28,925 bases of DNA from a virus, in IMG/VR virus record IMGVR_UViG_3300017788_000125, positions 1-28,925 of that record, one strand, 5' to 3'. The notes under the pieces are model-generated. The model was not told where the DNA came from. It searched no databases and was given only the letters and a program-made list of their open reading frames with translations. Position 1 is the stretch's first letter; every line of letters begins with the position of its first letter. The position numbers and the translations under genes were made by a program. Below are positions 7,459-13,219 of the stretch, piece by piece.

Positions 7459-8307
7459 TTACGCTCCCATAAAGACGGACATTTTGTCCATGATTGCCTT
7501 CGCTTCAGCCGCAGTATCACGGCGCAGGTCAGGGTCGTTACGCAAGGCATCGGGATGATGCGATGCAAGGGTTCCCTCAACTTGTTGCCGTAAGGTTTCA
7601 AGGTTCGGGTCATCCATGAAGTTAAGCCGCGACAACATGGAGCACTGCTCTTGTAAGTTTTCCACTAGCGTATCCCTGAAGATCGCCTTGGGGTCAGCCA
7701 ACTTCTCAGCCATGTGCTTCACTCGGTCATACAGTCGAGTCCATACTTCCTTCATGGCGGTAGCCTGCGCATCTGCAACACGCTTCTCAACATCTTGCTG
7801 GATGCGTGACAGTTCATCGGATGCAATCGCACACCTGAAGTCAGTAGCAGGTACAGGGAACACCGCCATGTCAATACTAAACTTGCGACTTACATCTGTA
7901 AGAGTGGGGTAGTCGGCGTCGTTGTATAGCCCGCCTAGTACCCGCTTGGCATCCTCTCGCAACTGATCGTAGTTGCCAACGAACTGGTCTACTAAAGCCT
8001 GCCACTCGTTCTTCTCCTTCCTGAAGTCAGTCATAAACTGCAAGTAGTTGGTAGTCGGGAGCATCATGGTTCCCTCGATACCCCATGGCAGGGTGTTCTT
8101 GTAGAACTTCTCACGGATGAATGTGGTTTTCTTATGCACCCGATCAAGGTAGTCGTTCATGGGTAGCAACGACTTGTTGTACCGCCCTGCATCCTTGGCG
8201 GTGTTGAAGGCACTGGCAACTTCTTGGGTTGCCTTCTTGTCATACTTCCTTGCAGTCCATTGGCTGATGGATAACTGTACAAGTAACGCTCGGTCAGATA
8301 GATTCAT
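7459..8307 (-). CDS. DUF3150-like helical protein in the MoxR/VWA module
   Basis: A 282-aa protein beginning MNLSDRALLVQLSISQWTAR at the ATG at 8307; AAGGA is 7 nt upstream, which favours 8307 over the ATG at 8313. The sequence is mostly helical with heptad-like stretches (about 155-215). The opening matches my recollection of DUF3150 proteins that sit beside MoxR-type ATPases in phages; the family name is unverified. Placement between the AAA ATPase and the VWA protein suggests an adaptor or substrate-binding part of the same complex. Confidence 0.75.
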   Translation of the reverse strand: MNLSDRALLVQLSISQWTARKYDKKATQEVASAFNTAKDAGRYNKSLLPMNDYLDRVHKKTTFIREKFYKNTLPWGIEGTMMLPTTNYLQFMTDFRKEKNEWQALVDQFVGNYDQLREDAKRVLGGLYNDADYPTLTDVSRKFSIDMAVFPVPATDFRCAIASDELSRIQQDVEKRVADAQATAMKEVWTRLYDRVKHMAEKLADPKAIFRDTLVENLQEQCSMLSRLNFMDDPNLETLRQQVEGTLASHHPDALRNDPDLRRDTAAEAKAIMDKMSVFMGA

Positions 8308-8330
8308 CGTCATTCCTTTGTCAAGTTAGA

Positions 8331-9314
8331 TTAAAACAGTACATCTTGGTGAGCGATCGACCACTTGGTAAACGCTTGAGTCGAGGCTAACTCAGGCTTC
8401 TTACGGACTGCATACGAGATAGTGAGAACGCTGAAGTCACCATCCATCCGCTCGGCATAGGTACAGACCCTATCAAAGTTCGCCTCGGTAGCCCGCTCTG
8501 CCAATGCACCACTCAAGGCGTACTTAGTCATCGGGTCTTTAGGCACTTCGCTAGTGGTCGGGTTAAGCAGTAGCGCATCAGGGTTAGGCAGGGTACGGAA
8601 TATCTTTACGAAGCCAACGAACTCAGCCGCCGCACCCTCACCTACTGCACCCTTAAAGCACTCGTACTCTGCATCATGGGGGACTACACCAAGCACATCG
8701 GACACACCCTCAACCCATGAACGAGGCGTTGGATTGCTCTCTCGCTGAGGGTCAAAGTCATGGAGCAAGTTGGTTCTAAAGCGCAGGAACGCCACGACTT
8801 CAGGCTTCACCCCATGGTCAATCATCCATGTTGTCGAGTCATCGAGGTGTGTTTCAAACTCAATGACAGTCTCGCGGTTACGGAGGTGAGAGAGAATCTT
8901 GTTAGCACCTGCCTTATCCGACTGTCTGTTGCCAGTTGATACGACCTGCCACCCATCGGGCATAGCCTCACCATGTAAAGTCCGTGCTTGACAGATGTTA
9001 GCCAGTACTTTCTGAAGGTCAGAACTTGCTTGGTTGCGGTCATCGAATAACAGGATACCGCGCTCAGGTGCTTTGCCTTTGATAGGAAACCACTCAGGCA
9101 ACTTGTAATGCAGGTAGTCACCATTGAGCATCGGGATACCGAAGTCCTCGACAAGCATGGTCGGCATGTGTACCTCGCGGCACTCCACACCCAGTTCCTT
9201 GGCAACATCTTTGACAATGGTTGTCTTACCACCGCCGGGAGCACCCTCAACCGCAACAGTACGACGGATGGGAAACATAGCGTGTAAGGTTTCTTTGAGT
9301 TTACTGGCTCGCAT
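8331..9314 (-). CDS. MoxR-type AAA ATPase
   Basis: A 327-aa AAA+ ATPase of the MoxR/CobS/dynein-related (AAA_5) group. Walker A is GAPGGGKT (24-31), Walker B is ILLFDD (87-92), with Asp in place of the usual Glu after the first Asp, and sensor 1 is STGN (about 126-129). A helical lid follows. MoxR ATPases form rings that remodel partners through VWA-domain proteins; a VWA-metallopeptidase lies two genes downstream. ATG 9314 has AAGGAG 8 nt upstream and overlaps the TAA of the 55-aa gene (TAATG). Distinct from a replicative helicase: no RecA-like or primase features. Confidence 0.92.
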   Translation of the reverse strand: MRASKLKETLHAMFPIRRTVAVEGAPGGGKTTIVKDVAKELGVECREVHMPTMLVEDFGIPMLNGDYLHYKLPEWFPIKGKAPERGILLFDDRNQASSDLQKVLANICQARTLHGEAMPDGWQVVSTGNRQSDKAGANKILSHLRNRETVIEFETHLDDSTTWMIDHGVKPEVVAFLRFRTNLLHDFDPQRESNPTPRSWVEGVSDVLGVVPHDAEYECFKGAVGEGAAAEFVGFVKIFRTLPNPDALLLNPTTSEVPKDPMTKYALSGALAERATEANFDRVCTYAERMDGDFSVLTISYAVRKKPELASTQAFTKWSIAHQDVLF

Positions 9315-9481
9315 TACATGACTCCTTTGAATCGGTTATGGTCAGGGCCTAGAGATACCACTTGGTTCTTTGCTCGTGCTTGCTTTGCTTCTTGCTTACT
9401 GCCGAAATACAAGGGCTTGCCATCAGCCCCACATACAACTGCTCCACCTTTGCCGTGCCGTAGCATGAACAAACGCTTCAT
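9314..9481 (-). CDS. Small basic protein (55 aa)
   Basis: A 55-aa basic protein that opens MKRLFMLRHGKGGAVVCGAD. The ATG at 9481 has AAGGAG 7 nt upstream, and the TAA overlaps the start of the MoxR ATPase gene by one base (TAATG). The N-terminal half looks like a short beta hairpin (LYFGSKQEA) followed by a Lys/Arg/Ala helix (KQARAKNQ). It is not recognised. The perfect ribosome site and stop/start overlap make it a confident gene. Confidence 0.75.
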   Translation of the reverse strand: MKRLFMLRHGKGGAVVCGADGKPLYFGSKQEAKQARAKNQVVSLGPDHNRFKGVM

Positions 9482-9484
9482 GGT

Positions 9485-9697
9485 TTACTCCTTATGTAAA
9501 GTTATAAAGACACACTCGTACGGATACCGCTTACCATCTGCGGCGATGTAAGTCTCGCCACAACCTGCCATCCACTCAATGAGAAAGACGGCAGAACCTA
9601 CTGCAAAGAGCACTGCGAACACCACACCTATAGCCCACTCACGCAGTACCCTAGCAATGCTTCTATCCGTGGACTTGAGGTAGTTGCGCCCCCTCAT
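9485..9697 (-). CDS. Small single-pass membrane protein (70 aa)
   Basis: A 70-aa protein with a basic N-terminus (MRGRNYLKSTDRSIARVLR) and one hydrophobic helix (about residues 23-46). A short Cys-containing tail (GCGETYIAADGKRYPYEC) follows that could be periplasmic and disulfide-bonded. The ATG at 9697 overlaps the TGA of the 26-aa micro-gene (ATGA) and lacks its own good ribosome site, so it is likely translationally coupled. Function unknown. Confidence 0.65.
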   Translation of the reverse strand: MRGRNYLKSTDRSIARVLREWAIGVVFAVLFAVGSAVFLIEWMAGCGETYIAADGKRYPYECVFITLHKE

Positions 9698-9774
9698 CTC
9701 GACAACCAATCTGTCAGGATTGCCCCTAACCCACCGAGTATTGCTCCGACTACCATGTAGATTGCTAGTCTCAT
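9694..9774 (-). CDS. Membrane micro-protein (26 aa)
   Basis: A 26-codon frame that encodes almost only a membrane helix (IYMVVGAILGGLGAIL) with a TDWLSR tail. The ATG at 9774 overlaps the preceding TGA (ATGA) and AAGGA lies 8 nt upstream; its own TGA overlaps the next ATG. The perfect chain of stop/start overlaps on both sides supports translation. It may act mainly as a coupling leader for the 70-aa membrane protein, or as a partner of it. Confidence 0.55.
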   Translation of the reverse strand: MRLAIYMVVGAILGGLGAILTDWLSR

Positions 9775-9998
9775 TTCACTTTTCCTTTGAAGTCCTCGGG
9801 TTTCAATACGGGTTGGTCGATTGCTTTCTTCATGCGGTCTACTACTTCTCGCAATCCCTCCATCGTTTCGGACACAACGCTCGGTCCACCATGCCCAACA
9901 GGTATTCCGTTTCGGTCGTAGAAAACCTCTCGTAATTCAACTAACGGGTCGCCATCGTTCTCTGTCGACATATCAACAACTCTATGATTCCAATGCAT
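9771..9998 (-). CDS. Small hypothetical protein (75 aa)
   Basis: A 75-aa protein starting MHWNHRVVDMSTENDGD at an ATG with AAGGAG 7 nt upstream; upstream in-frame codons are inside the DUF2591-like gene and are not used. The C-terminal half is an amphipathic helix (ETMEGLREVVDRMKKAIDQP). It overlaps the preceding gene by 17 nt and the 26-aa gene by 4 nt. No family recognised. Confidence 0.7.
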   Translation of the reverse strand: MHWNHRVVDMSTENDGDPLVELREVFYDRNGIPVGHGGPSVVSETMEGLREVVDRMKKAIDQPVLKPEDFKGKVK

Positions 9999-10314
9999 TA
10001 CGCTCTCCTTCCATAAGTTCATCAGGCATATAGACTTCATCACCCAGTTTGCTTGCCACATAACAACGCATTGCCGCAACGAGTGGGGTTGGGCCTTCTT
10101 CTTCAAAAGCAATGTTAGGCCCTTCAGTGAGTGTAGCGACCCACTGCCAATCAAAACAAGGCTCTACGCTAATGCGTTCCTGCTCAATAATCGGACCACC
10201 TTGCGCCCAGTTGGTGGAGAAAAAAGGCGTATGCGGGTCATCGCAGCATTCCTCGATTTGGTTCACCGCCCAATCAAGTGCGGCCCCTTGTAGTTTAGAT
10301 ACTTTTACTTTCAT
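9982..10314 (-). CDS. DUF2591-like phage protein
   Basis: A 110-aa protein with the DUF2591 pattern: MKVKVSKLQGAALDWAVNQ at the start, FSTNWAQGGPIIEQERI in the middle (about 32-48) and PTPLVAAMRCYVASKLGDEV near the end. DUF2591 proteins are common in tailed-phage early regions, and their function is unknown. The ATG at 10314 has GGGAGGTG about 5 nt upstream. Start and stop overlap neighbouring genes. Confidence 0.85.
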   Translation of the reverse strand: MKVKVSKLQGAALDWAVNQIEECCDDPHTPFFSTNWAQGGPIIEQERISVEPCFDWQWVATLTEGPNIAFEEEGPTPLVAAMRCYVASKLGDEVYMPDELMEGERNALES

Positions 10315-10517
10315 TTCACACCTCCCTTATGACTGTTGTTTAACCCGATGAGCAGACTGTGGTCTGTCACCACGATGTAGTTGGACTTGGGCATAGGCAC
10401 TATGGTGTGCTTAACCCGCTTGGCTACGGCATCACCGCATGGTAGACACACCTTGTAACCAAGGGCATAGCGTCTACTTGACACGGCTTCACCGCACTGA
10501 ACACATGGCTTGCTCAT
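10311..10517 (-). CDS. Small zinc-ribbon protein (68 aa)
   Basis: A 68-aa protein with CVQCGE (residues 5-10) and CLPCGD (about 24-29), two CxxCG knuckles forming a zinc ribbon, joined by RRYALGYKV. The C-terminus ends with a beta-like IVPMPKSNYIVVTD segment. The ATG at 10517 overlaps the upstream TGA (ATGA) with GGAGG upstream. Similar CxxCG/ALGY/CxxCGD proteins recur in phages. It probably binds nucleic acid or protein, but its function is unproven. Confidence 0.75.
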   Translation of the reverse strand: MSKPCVQCGEAVSSRRYALGYKVCLPCGDAVAKRVKHTIVPMPKSNYIVVTDHSLLIGLNNSHKGGVK

Positions 10518-10867
10518 ACTGTAACCCTCCTCCATCCGTCTAATGGCTTGCCGAATAACACCCTGTCACTAGCCAACTGCTTGTACCCTCCGTGTGTAAG
10601 CCGCTTCATTGTCTCGGTATCGAACCACTTGACAGTAACATCCAAGGGCTGAGACTGAGAGCGTTGCTTGGATGTAGTGACACTGTACTTGTCGGCATTG
10701 CCGAACCACTGGTCTATAAGCGGGTCATAAACCCACAATGGGAAGTGAGTGCCGTAGGAATAGACAATATAAAGATCGTTCTTCCACACCCCCCATAGAT
10801 TGCTACCCATAAAGGGTAGCCGCCGTGACACTAGGTCACGGCACTTTGAATTGGCTACCTCAAGCAT
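10514..10867 (-). CDS. Conserved phage hypothetical protein (117 aa)
   Basis: A 117-aa protein with an aromatic core, VYSYGTHFPLWVYDPLIDQWFGN (about 35-57), then KYSVTTSKQRSQSQP and a C-terminal WFDTETMKRL segment. The YSYGTHFP/W-GN-DKYS/TTSK pattern recurs in phage early regions but has no assigned function. The ATG at 10867 has TAGGAG upstream, and that TAG is also the stop of the preceding frame's region. Gene is secure, function unknown. Confidence 0.75.
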   Translation of the reverse strand: MLEVANSKCRDLVSRRLPFMGSNLWGVWKNDLYIVYSYGTHFPLWVYDPLIDQWFGNADKYSVTTSKQRSQSQPLDVTVKWFDTETMKRLTHGGYKQLASDRVLFGKPLDGWRRVTV

Positions 10868-10875
10868 GTTGTCTC

Positions 10876-11055
10876 CTACAGGATTGAAAAGGCAGATGTA
10901 TCGCCGTCATAGAACCACTCAACATACGAGTAGATACTGTGGCGTGTTGACTCAGCCCCCATAAGGCCGAACAAGGGTTGCTCAGAGGGTTCCTCTAAGC
11001 CTGCTTCCTCAAGGGAAACTATACAGTCAGGGTGATCTAACACATCATCGAACAT
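10876..11055 (-). CDS. Small acidic protein (59 aa)
   Basis: A 59-aa, strongly acidic protein (MFDDVLDHPDCIVSLEEAGLEEPSEQ...). The ATG at 11055 is preferred because GGAG lies 6 nt upstream; the ATG at 11067 has no ribosome site. Acidic early phage proteins of this size are often host-enzyme inhibitors or DNA mimics, but no specific match is seen. Confidence 0.65.
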   Translation of the reverse strand: MFDDVLDHPDCIVSLEEAGLEEPSEQPLFGLMGAESTRHSIYSYVEWFYDGDTSAFSIL

Positions 11056-11082
11056 AGCGTTCTCCATGTAAGGTTAAAGGGT

Positions 11083-11101
11083 GCAACTGAACCGCAGTTG
11101 C
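11083..11101 (-). terminator. Intercistronic hairpin, possible attenuator
   Basis: GCAACTG (11083-11089) pairs perfectly with CAGTTGC (11095-11101) around a 5-nt loop. It lies 13 nt after the stop of the 94-aa gene on the leftward transcript. The following ACCCTTT is a weak U-tract, so it may partly terminate or protect the mRNA 3' end and give the first gene higher output than the rest of the operon. Confidence 0.4.
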
Positions 11102-11113
11102 CACGGCATTGCA

Positions 11114-11398
11114 TTAAGCCAACTTGGTAACCTTCACCTTGGAAGGAGCCTTGCTCTCCTTCAACAGAGCGAGGTAAGGATTACCATAGCGATCGCTTAG
11201 AAGCACTGGTGTATTGGCACTTGCTTCAGGCTTGAACAACTTGACTTCAGCCTTGAGTTTCTTACCCCATTCAAGCATGGTCTTGTAAAGATCCTCAGCA
11301 TTATCTGCTGAGAACTTACCCTCTGGATCAGGCTTTACAACAACAACTTTCTTGCTGTTTTGAAACACAGATACAGTACCTTTGTAAATCATAGCCAT
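11114..11398 (-). CDS. Small protein, first gene of the left operon, paralogue of the 99-aa protein
   Basis: A 94-aa basic protein starting MAMIYKGTVSVFQNSKK at the ATG at 11398, with AAGGAG 6-7 nt upstream. It is clearly related to the product of 12575-12874: both have a near-N-terminal GTVSV, a central AE-LY-M helix, D/NR-GNPY-A-L and the identical C-terminal KVTKLA. It is predicted to be a small beta-alpha-beta protein. First position after a promoter suggests abundant early expression; a DNA- or host-binding role would be a guess. No family recognised. Confidence 0.8.
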   Translation of the reverse strand: MAMIYKGTVSVFQNSKKVVVVKPDPEGKFSADNAEDLYKTMLEWGKKLKAEVKLFKPEASANTPVLLSDRYGNPYLALLKESKAPSKVKVTKLA

Positions 11399-11437
11399 TT
11401 GAAACTCCTTAAAAAGGTTGGTTGAATACATCGCCGA

Positions 11438-11471
11438 CTGGCTCCGCCAGCCTAACCGAGCCGAGGCTCGG
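11438..11471. repeat. Two adjacent hairpins in the left-operon promoter/leader
   Basis: CTGGC-TCC-GCCAG (11438-11450) and CCGAGCC-GA-GGCTCGG (11456-11471) are two perfect inverted repeats side by side. The second falls between the predicted -35 and -10 of the leftward promoter, where it could be a repressor operator. The first lies around the predicted start of the transcript. Confidence 0.45.
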
Positions 11472-11477
11472 CGTCAA
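11449..11477 (-). promoter_or_regulatory. Predicted leftward early promoter
   Basis: On the minus strand, TTGACG (11477-11472), a 17-nt spacer and TAGGCT (11454-11449) form a sigma70-like promoter with a poor -10. The motif GGCGTCAAGTTT (plus strand 11470-11481) recurs at 12976-12987 upstream of the paralogous gene with the same 17-nt spacing to a similar -10 (TGGACT), which supports function. It would drive the 94-aa gene and the whole left operon. Confidence 0.45.
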
Positions 11478-11569
11478 GTTTGCCCCCGTTTTCCAAGAAA
11501 AGCACTGTAAAGTATAGATAAAAGGGCTTGAAGTATCTAAAAAATGGGGTCAACTATCTACAAAATCTC

Positions 11570-11578
11570 TGTGGATAA
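11570..11578 (-). promoter_or_regulatory. DnaA box (perfect match)
   Basis: The minus strand reads TTATCCACA, the E. coli consensus DnaA box, at the left side of the iteron cluster. It faces a second perfect box at 11853-11861 in the opposite orientation. Confidence 0.6.
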
Positions 11579-11852
11579 GTGGTGTTAGATAGCGTATAGA
11601 ATGGCTTAGGCATTGGCTTTAGGTGTGTAACTATCTATACTTGACAGCGAAAATGAAAAATCATGTGGTGCTACAGAGTTGAAGCCGCTTTACAAGGTAT
11701 TGAAAGTCCAAAATTTGGAGGATCTCTAGTGAAATTTTATAGATAGTATAGATAGTTAGATAACTAATACTATACATATACAAACAAACTCCCTTGGTAT
11801 TAAGCCAAAGTGTACATTGTGGCTGTCAAGTAAGGCATATAAATACGGGGTG

Positions 11853-11861
11853 TTATCCACA
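11853..11861 (+). promoter_or_regulatory. DnaA box (perfect match)
   Basis: TTATCCACA on the plus strand, 11 nt before the right-hand iteron pair. With the box at 11570-11578 it brackets the main iteron cluster. A one-mismatch relative (TTATCCACT) lies at 12083-12091, inside the 39-aa gene. Confidence 0.6.
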
Positions 11862-12025
11862 GATTGTACAGTTAGATAGTGAGATAGTTGAACCTGCCTT
11901 GAACTATGAGTTAAAGGAGCGCTTGAAAGCGAGCCGTAACCCCCCGACGAATGGTTTTAGGAGCGTAGCGACGATCACAGCGGGAACCTGAGGGCAAGAG
12001 ACAGGGGTTGTGGATTCACGGGCAA

Positions 12026-12051
12026 TAAAAAAGCCCGGCTTTCACCGGGCT
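12026..12051 (-). terminator. Rho-independent terminator of the central mini-operon
   Basis: AGCCCGG (12032-12038) and CCGGGCT (12045-12051) form a 7-bp GC-rich stem with a 6-nt loop. On the leftward transcript the stem is followed by a run of six U. It lies 5 nt after the stop of the 39-aa gene and insulates the predicted origin from transcription entering from the right. Confidence 0.88.
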
Positions 12052-12056
12052 GTTGG

Positions 12057-12176
12057 TTACTGCTCCTGTAGTAGTTGGTGGGTTATCCACTCTTGTACAT
12101 GTTCTTGGTGGTCTTCTTCAGTCCACAGGAACCATGCAAATTCATTTGCTTCAAGTTCTTCTAAGTACTCGTCCAT
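12057..12176 (-). CDS. Acidic micro-protein (39 aa)
   Basis: A 39-aa very acidic protein (MDEYLEELEANEFAWFLWTE...). The ATG at 12176 has GGAG 7 nt upstream and the TAA sits right before a strong terminator, both good signs of a real last gene in an operon. The composition (Glu/Asp with Trp and Phe) would fit a small protein that binds a host factor or mimics DNA, but nothing specific is recognised. Confidence 0.6.
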   Translation of the reverse strand: MDEYLEELEANEFAWFLWTEEDHQEHVQEWITHQLLQEQ

Positions 12177-12188
12177 TGTGTTCTCCAA

Positions 12189-12275
12189 TCAAAAGGACAT
12201 TATTAGAACCAGCAACACATAGATCACTGGTGCGGCAATAAGGACTGCTAGGAATACTTTGAGGTCTTCGTTCAT
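12189..12275 (-). CDS. Membrane micro-protein (28 aa)
   Basis: A 28-aa frame: a charged MNEDLK head and then a single hydrophobic helix (VFLAVLIAAPVIYVLLVLIM) ending SF. The ATG at 12275 has TGGAG 6 nt upstream, the same ribosome-site style as its neighbours, and the gene fits exactly between two others. It is probably a small inner-membrane peptide. Function unknown. Confidence 0.6.
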   Translation of the reverse strand: MNEDLKVFLAVLIAAPVIYVLLVLIMSF

Positions 12276-12289
12276 GGTTTCTCCAGTTC

Positions 12290-12315
12290 GGGAGACCCGG
12301 TTTCCCGGGTCTCCC
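12290..12315 (-). repeat. Strong intercistronic hairpin
   Basis: GGGAGACCCGG (12290-12300) pairs with CCGGGTCTCCC (12305-12315), an 11-bp perfect stem with a 4-nt loop. There is no U-tract on the leftward transcript; it lies between the 51-aa gene and the ribosome site of the 28-aa gene. It may be an mRNA stabiliser or processing site that sets the ratio of upstream to downstream gene product. Confidence 0.6.
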
Positions 12316-12320
12316 TTTAG

Positions 12321-12476
12321 TTACTTGGTTTTGATTATCGCCACGCCCATCTTCGGATCGTAGGCCTTACGGGTGATGAACTCGAAGGCTTTGTCCTTGG
12401 TGGTGGTGTGATACTCATACCACTGAGAACCGTACTTGTACTTGACCACGAAGGTCTTGCGTTTGATCTCTTTCAT
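12321..12476 (-). CDS. Small basic protein (51 aa)
   Basis: A 51-aa, Lys-rich protein (MKEIKRKTFVVKYKYGSQWYEYHTTTKDKAFEF...) with an apparent beta-hairpin plus helix. The ATG at 12476 has CTGGAG about 7 nt upstream. An in-frame ATG at 12551 would add 25 residues but has no ribosome site. Function unknown; a nucleic-acid-binding role is possible from charge only. Confidence 0.65.
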   Translation of the reverse strand: MKEIKRKTFVVKYKYGSQWYEYHTTTKDKAFEFITRKAYDPKMGVAIIKTK

Positions 12477-12574
12477 TTCAATCTCCAGAAGATCAGGGTT
12501 GAGGGGTTGCCCGATACGCGCCTCGGAGCCGGGCGGCAGGTTTTGAGTCATGCCGGACTAGGTCACTAGCGGTG

Positions 12575-12874
12575 TTATGCTAGTTTGGTGACCTTGGCGC
12601 GGTTGGTTCCGCCGCCGTCGCGCTTGGGCAGTACCGCGATGTACGGATTGCCGAAGCGGTTGGCGAGGAGCACAACCTCAGTGCCGCCCTCTACGAAAAA
12701 CAAGGAGTAGGAATTAATTCCTGCCTTCTCGCTTTTGCTGAGGTCTTGCATCTTACGATACAAGGCTTCAGCCTTAGAGGCGTCCCATGCACCCTTAGCG
12801 TCACGCTGGAGAGCGATTTCGCCTTTGGTGTTCAGGACTACGGACACCGTGCCTTCAAAGGTTTTATTAGCCAT
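12575..12874 (-). CDS. Small protein, first gene of the central mini-operon, paralogue of the 94-aa protein
   Basis: A 99-aa protein starting MANKTFEGTVSVVLNTKGE at 12874 with GGAGG upstream. It shares GTVSV, the AEALYRKMQ helix, LLANRFGNPYIAVL and the terminal KVTKLA with the product of 11114-11398. The two genes each head a leftward transcription unit and share a promoter motif. Middle residues diverge strongly, so the copies may have split roles. Function unknown. Confidence 0.8.
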   Translation of the reverse strand: MANKTFEGTVSVVLNTKGEIALQRDAKGAWDASKAEALYRKMQDLSKSEKAGINSYSLFFVEGGTEVVLLANRFGNPYIAVLPKRDGGGTNRAKVTKLA

Positions 12875-12954
12875 GCTAATAATCCTCCAGACAGATTGTT
12901 AAAGAGCGGCGGGTCTTAACTTCCCGCGTCGATCACTACTGCATCGACAATTAC

Positions 12955-12983
12955 AGTCCACCACAAAATGACAAGGGCGTCAA
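12955..12983 (-). promoter_or_regulatory. Predicted leftward promoter of the central mini-operon
   Basis: On the minus strand, TTGACG (12983-12978), a 17-nt spacer and TGGACT (12960-12955). The -10 is poor, but the -35 and its AAAC flank and spacing match the promoter candidate at 11449-11477 upstream of the paralogous gene. TGTAAT (12955-12950) lies nearby but at an unfavourable 22-nt spacing. Confidence 0.4.
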
Positions 12984-12993
12984 GTTTCTAGCA

Positions 12994-13058
12994 GGGATGC
13001 GGGTTTGCGGGCGGGGATGCGAGCGGGCGAGCGGGGTTGCGGTGGGCGGGGAGGGGGG
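12994..13058 (+). other. Two tandem G-quadruplex motifs
   Basis: Plus-strand G-runs at 12994-12996, 13001-13003, 13009-13011 and 13013-13016 have loops of 4, 5 and 1 nt. Runs at 13025-13027, 13033-13036, 13044-13046 and 13048-13051 have loops of 5, 7 and 1 nt. Both satisfy the canonical G3-N1-7 rule, and a run of six G follows at 13053-13058. The tract is also a degenerate GGGGATGCG/GCGGG repeat. Confidence 0.7.
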
Positions 13059-13219
13059 TACACATGGACTGGCGCGCGCATGCCCCCCGTGTATGTAGTA
13101 AACCCCATAAACCAAGACCCGAAAAAAGCACATGTAAAGTTACAAAACTTCCTTAACTCTGCTAATCTTTGTATGGGGGCGGCAACAAAAGATTCTTGCA
13201 GCGCGAGATTCGGTCGTTG

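Larger units (their letters stand above)
11513..11889. repeat. AGATAG iteron cluster
   Basis: Copies of TATAGATAG or its complement: 11513-11520, 11552-11560, 11585-11592 and 11629-11640. A tandem triple of 9-mers (TATAGATAG, TATAGATAG, TTAGATAAC) follows at 11738-11764, then a pair at 11872-11889. They occur on both strands. Such iterons bind an initiator or repressor. The 9-bp period of the triple is close to one helical turn. Confidence 0.65.
11482..12026. other. Non-coding region with predicted replication origin
   Basis: About 540 nt without a supported gene. The left part (11482-11890) is AT-richer and holds two perfect DnaA boxes and at least eight AGATAG/CTATCT motifs (separate entries). 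The right part (about 11890-12026) is GC-richer, with no recognised feature before the terminator. This layout (DnaA boxes, iterons, AT-rich DNA, between two leftward operons) fits a theta-type origin or a control region for the early promoter. The origin call is inference. Confidence 0.5.

Noticed and set aside
11794-11991. 65-codon rightward frame in the predicted origin region
   Set aside because: It spans a DnaA box and iterons, has no ribosome site, and its composition is not protein-like.
12477-12551. N-terminal extension of the 51-aa protein to an ATG at 12551
   Set aside because: No ribosome site at 12551, while the ATG at 12476 has CTGGAG at correct spacing; kept only as an alternative.
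13053-13097. GGGGGG/TACAC and CCCCCC/GTGTA inverted segments as an attachment or cos site
   Set aside because: The two pairings cross each other rather than nest, and nothing else (integrase, mapped end) supports a site.
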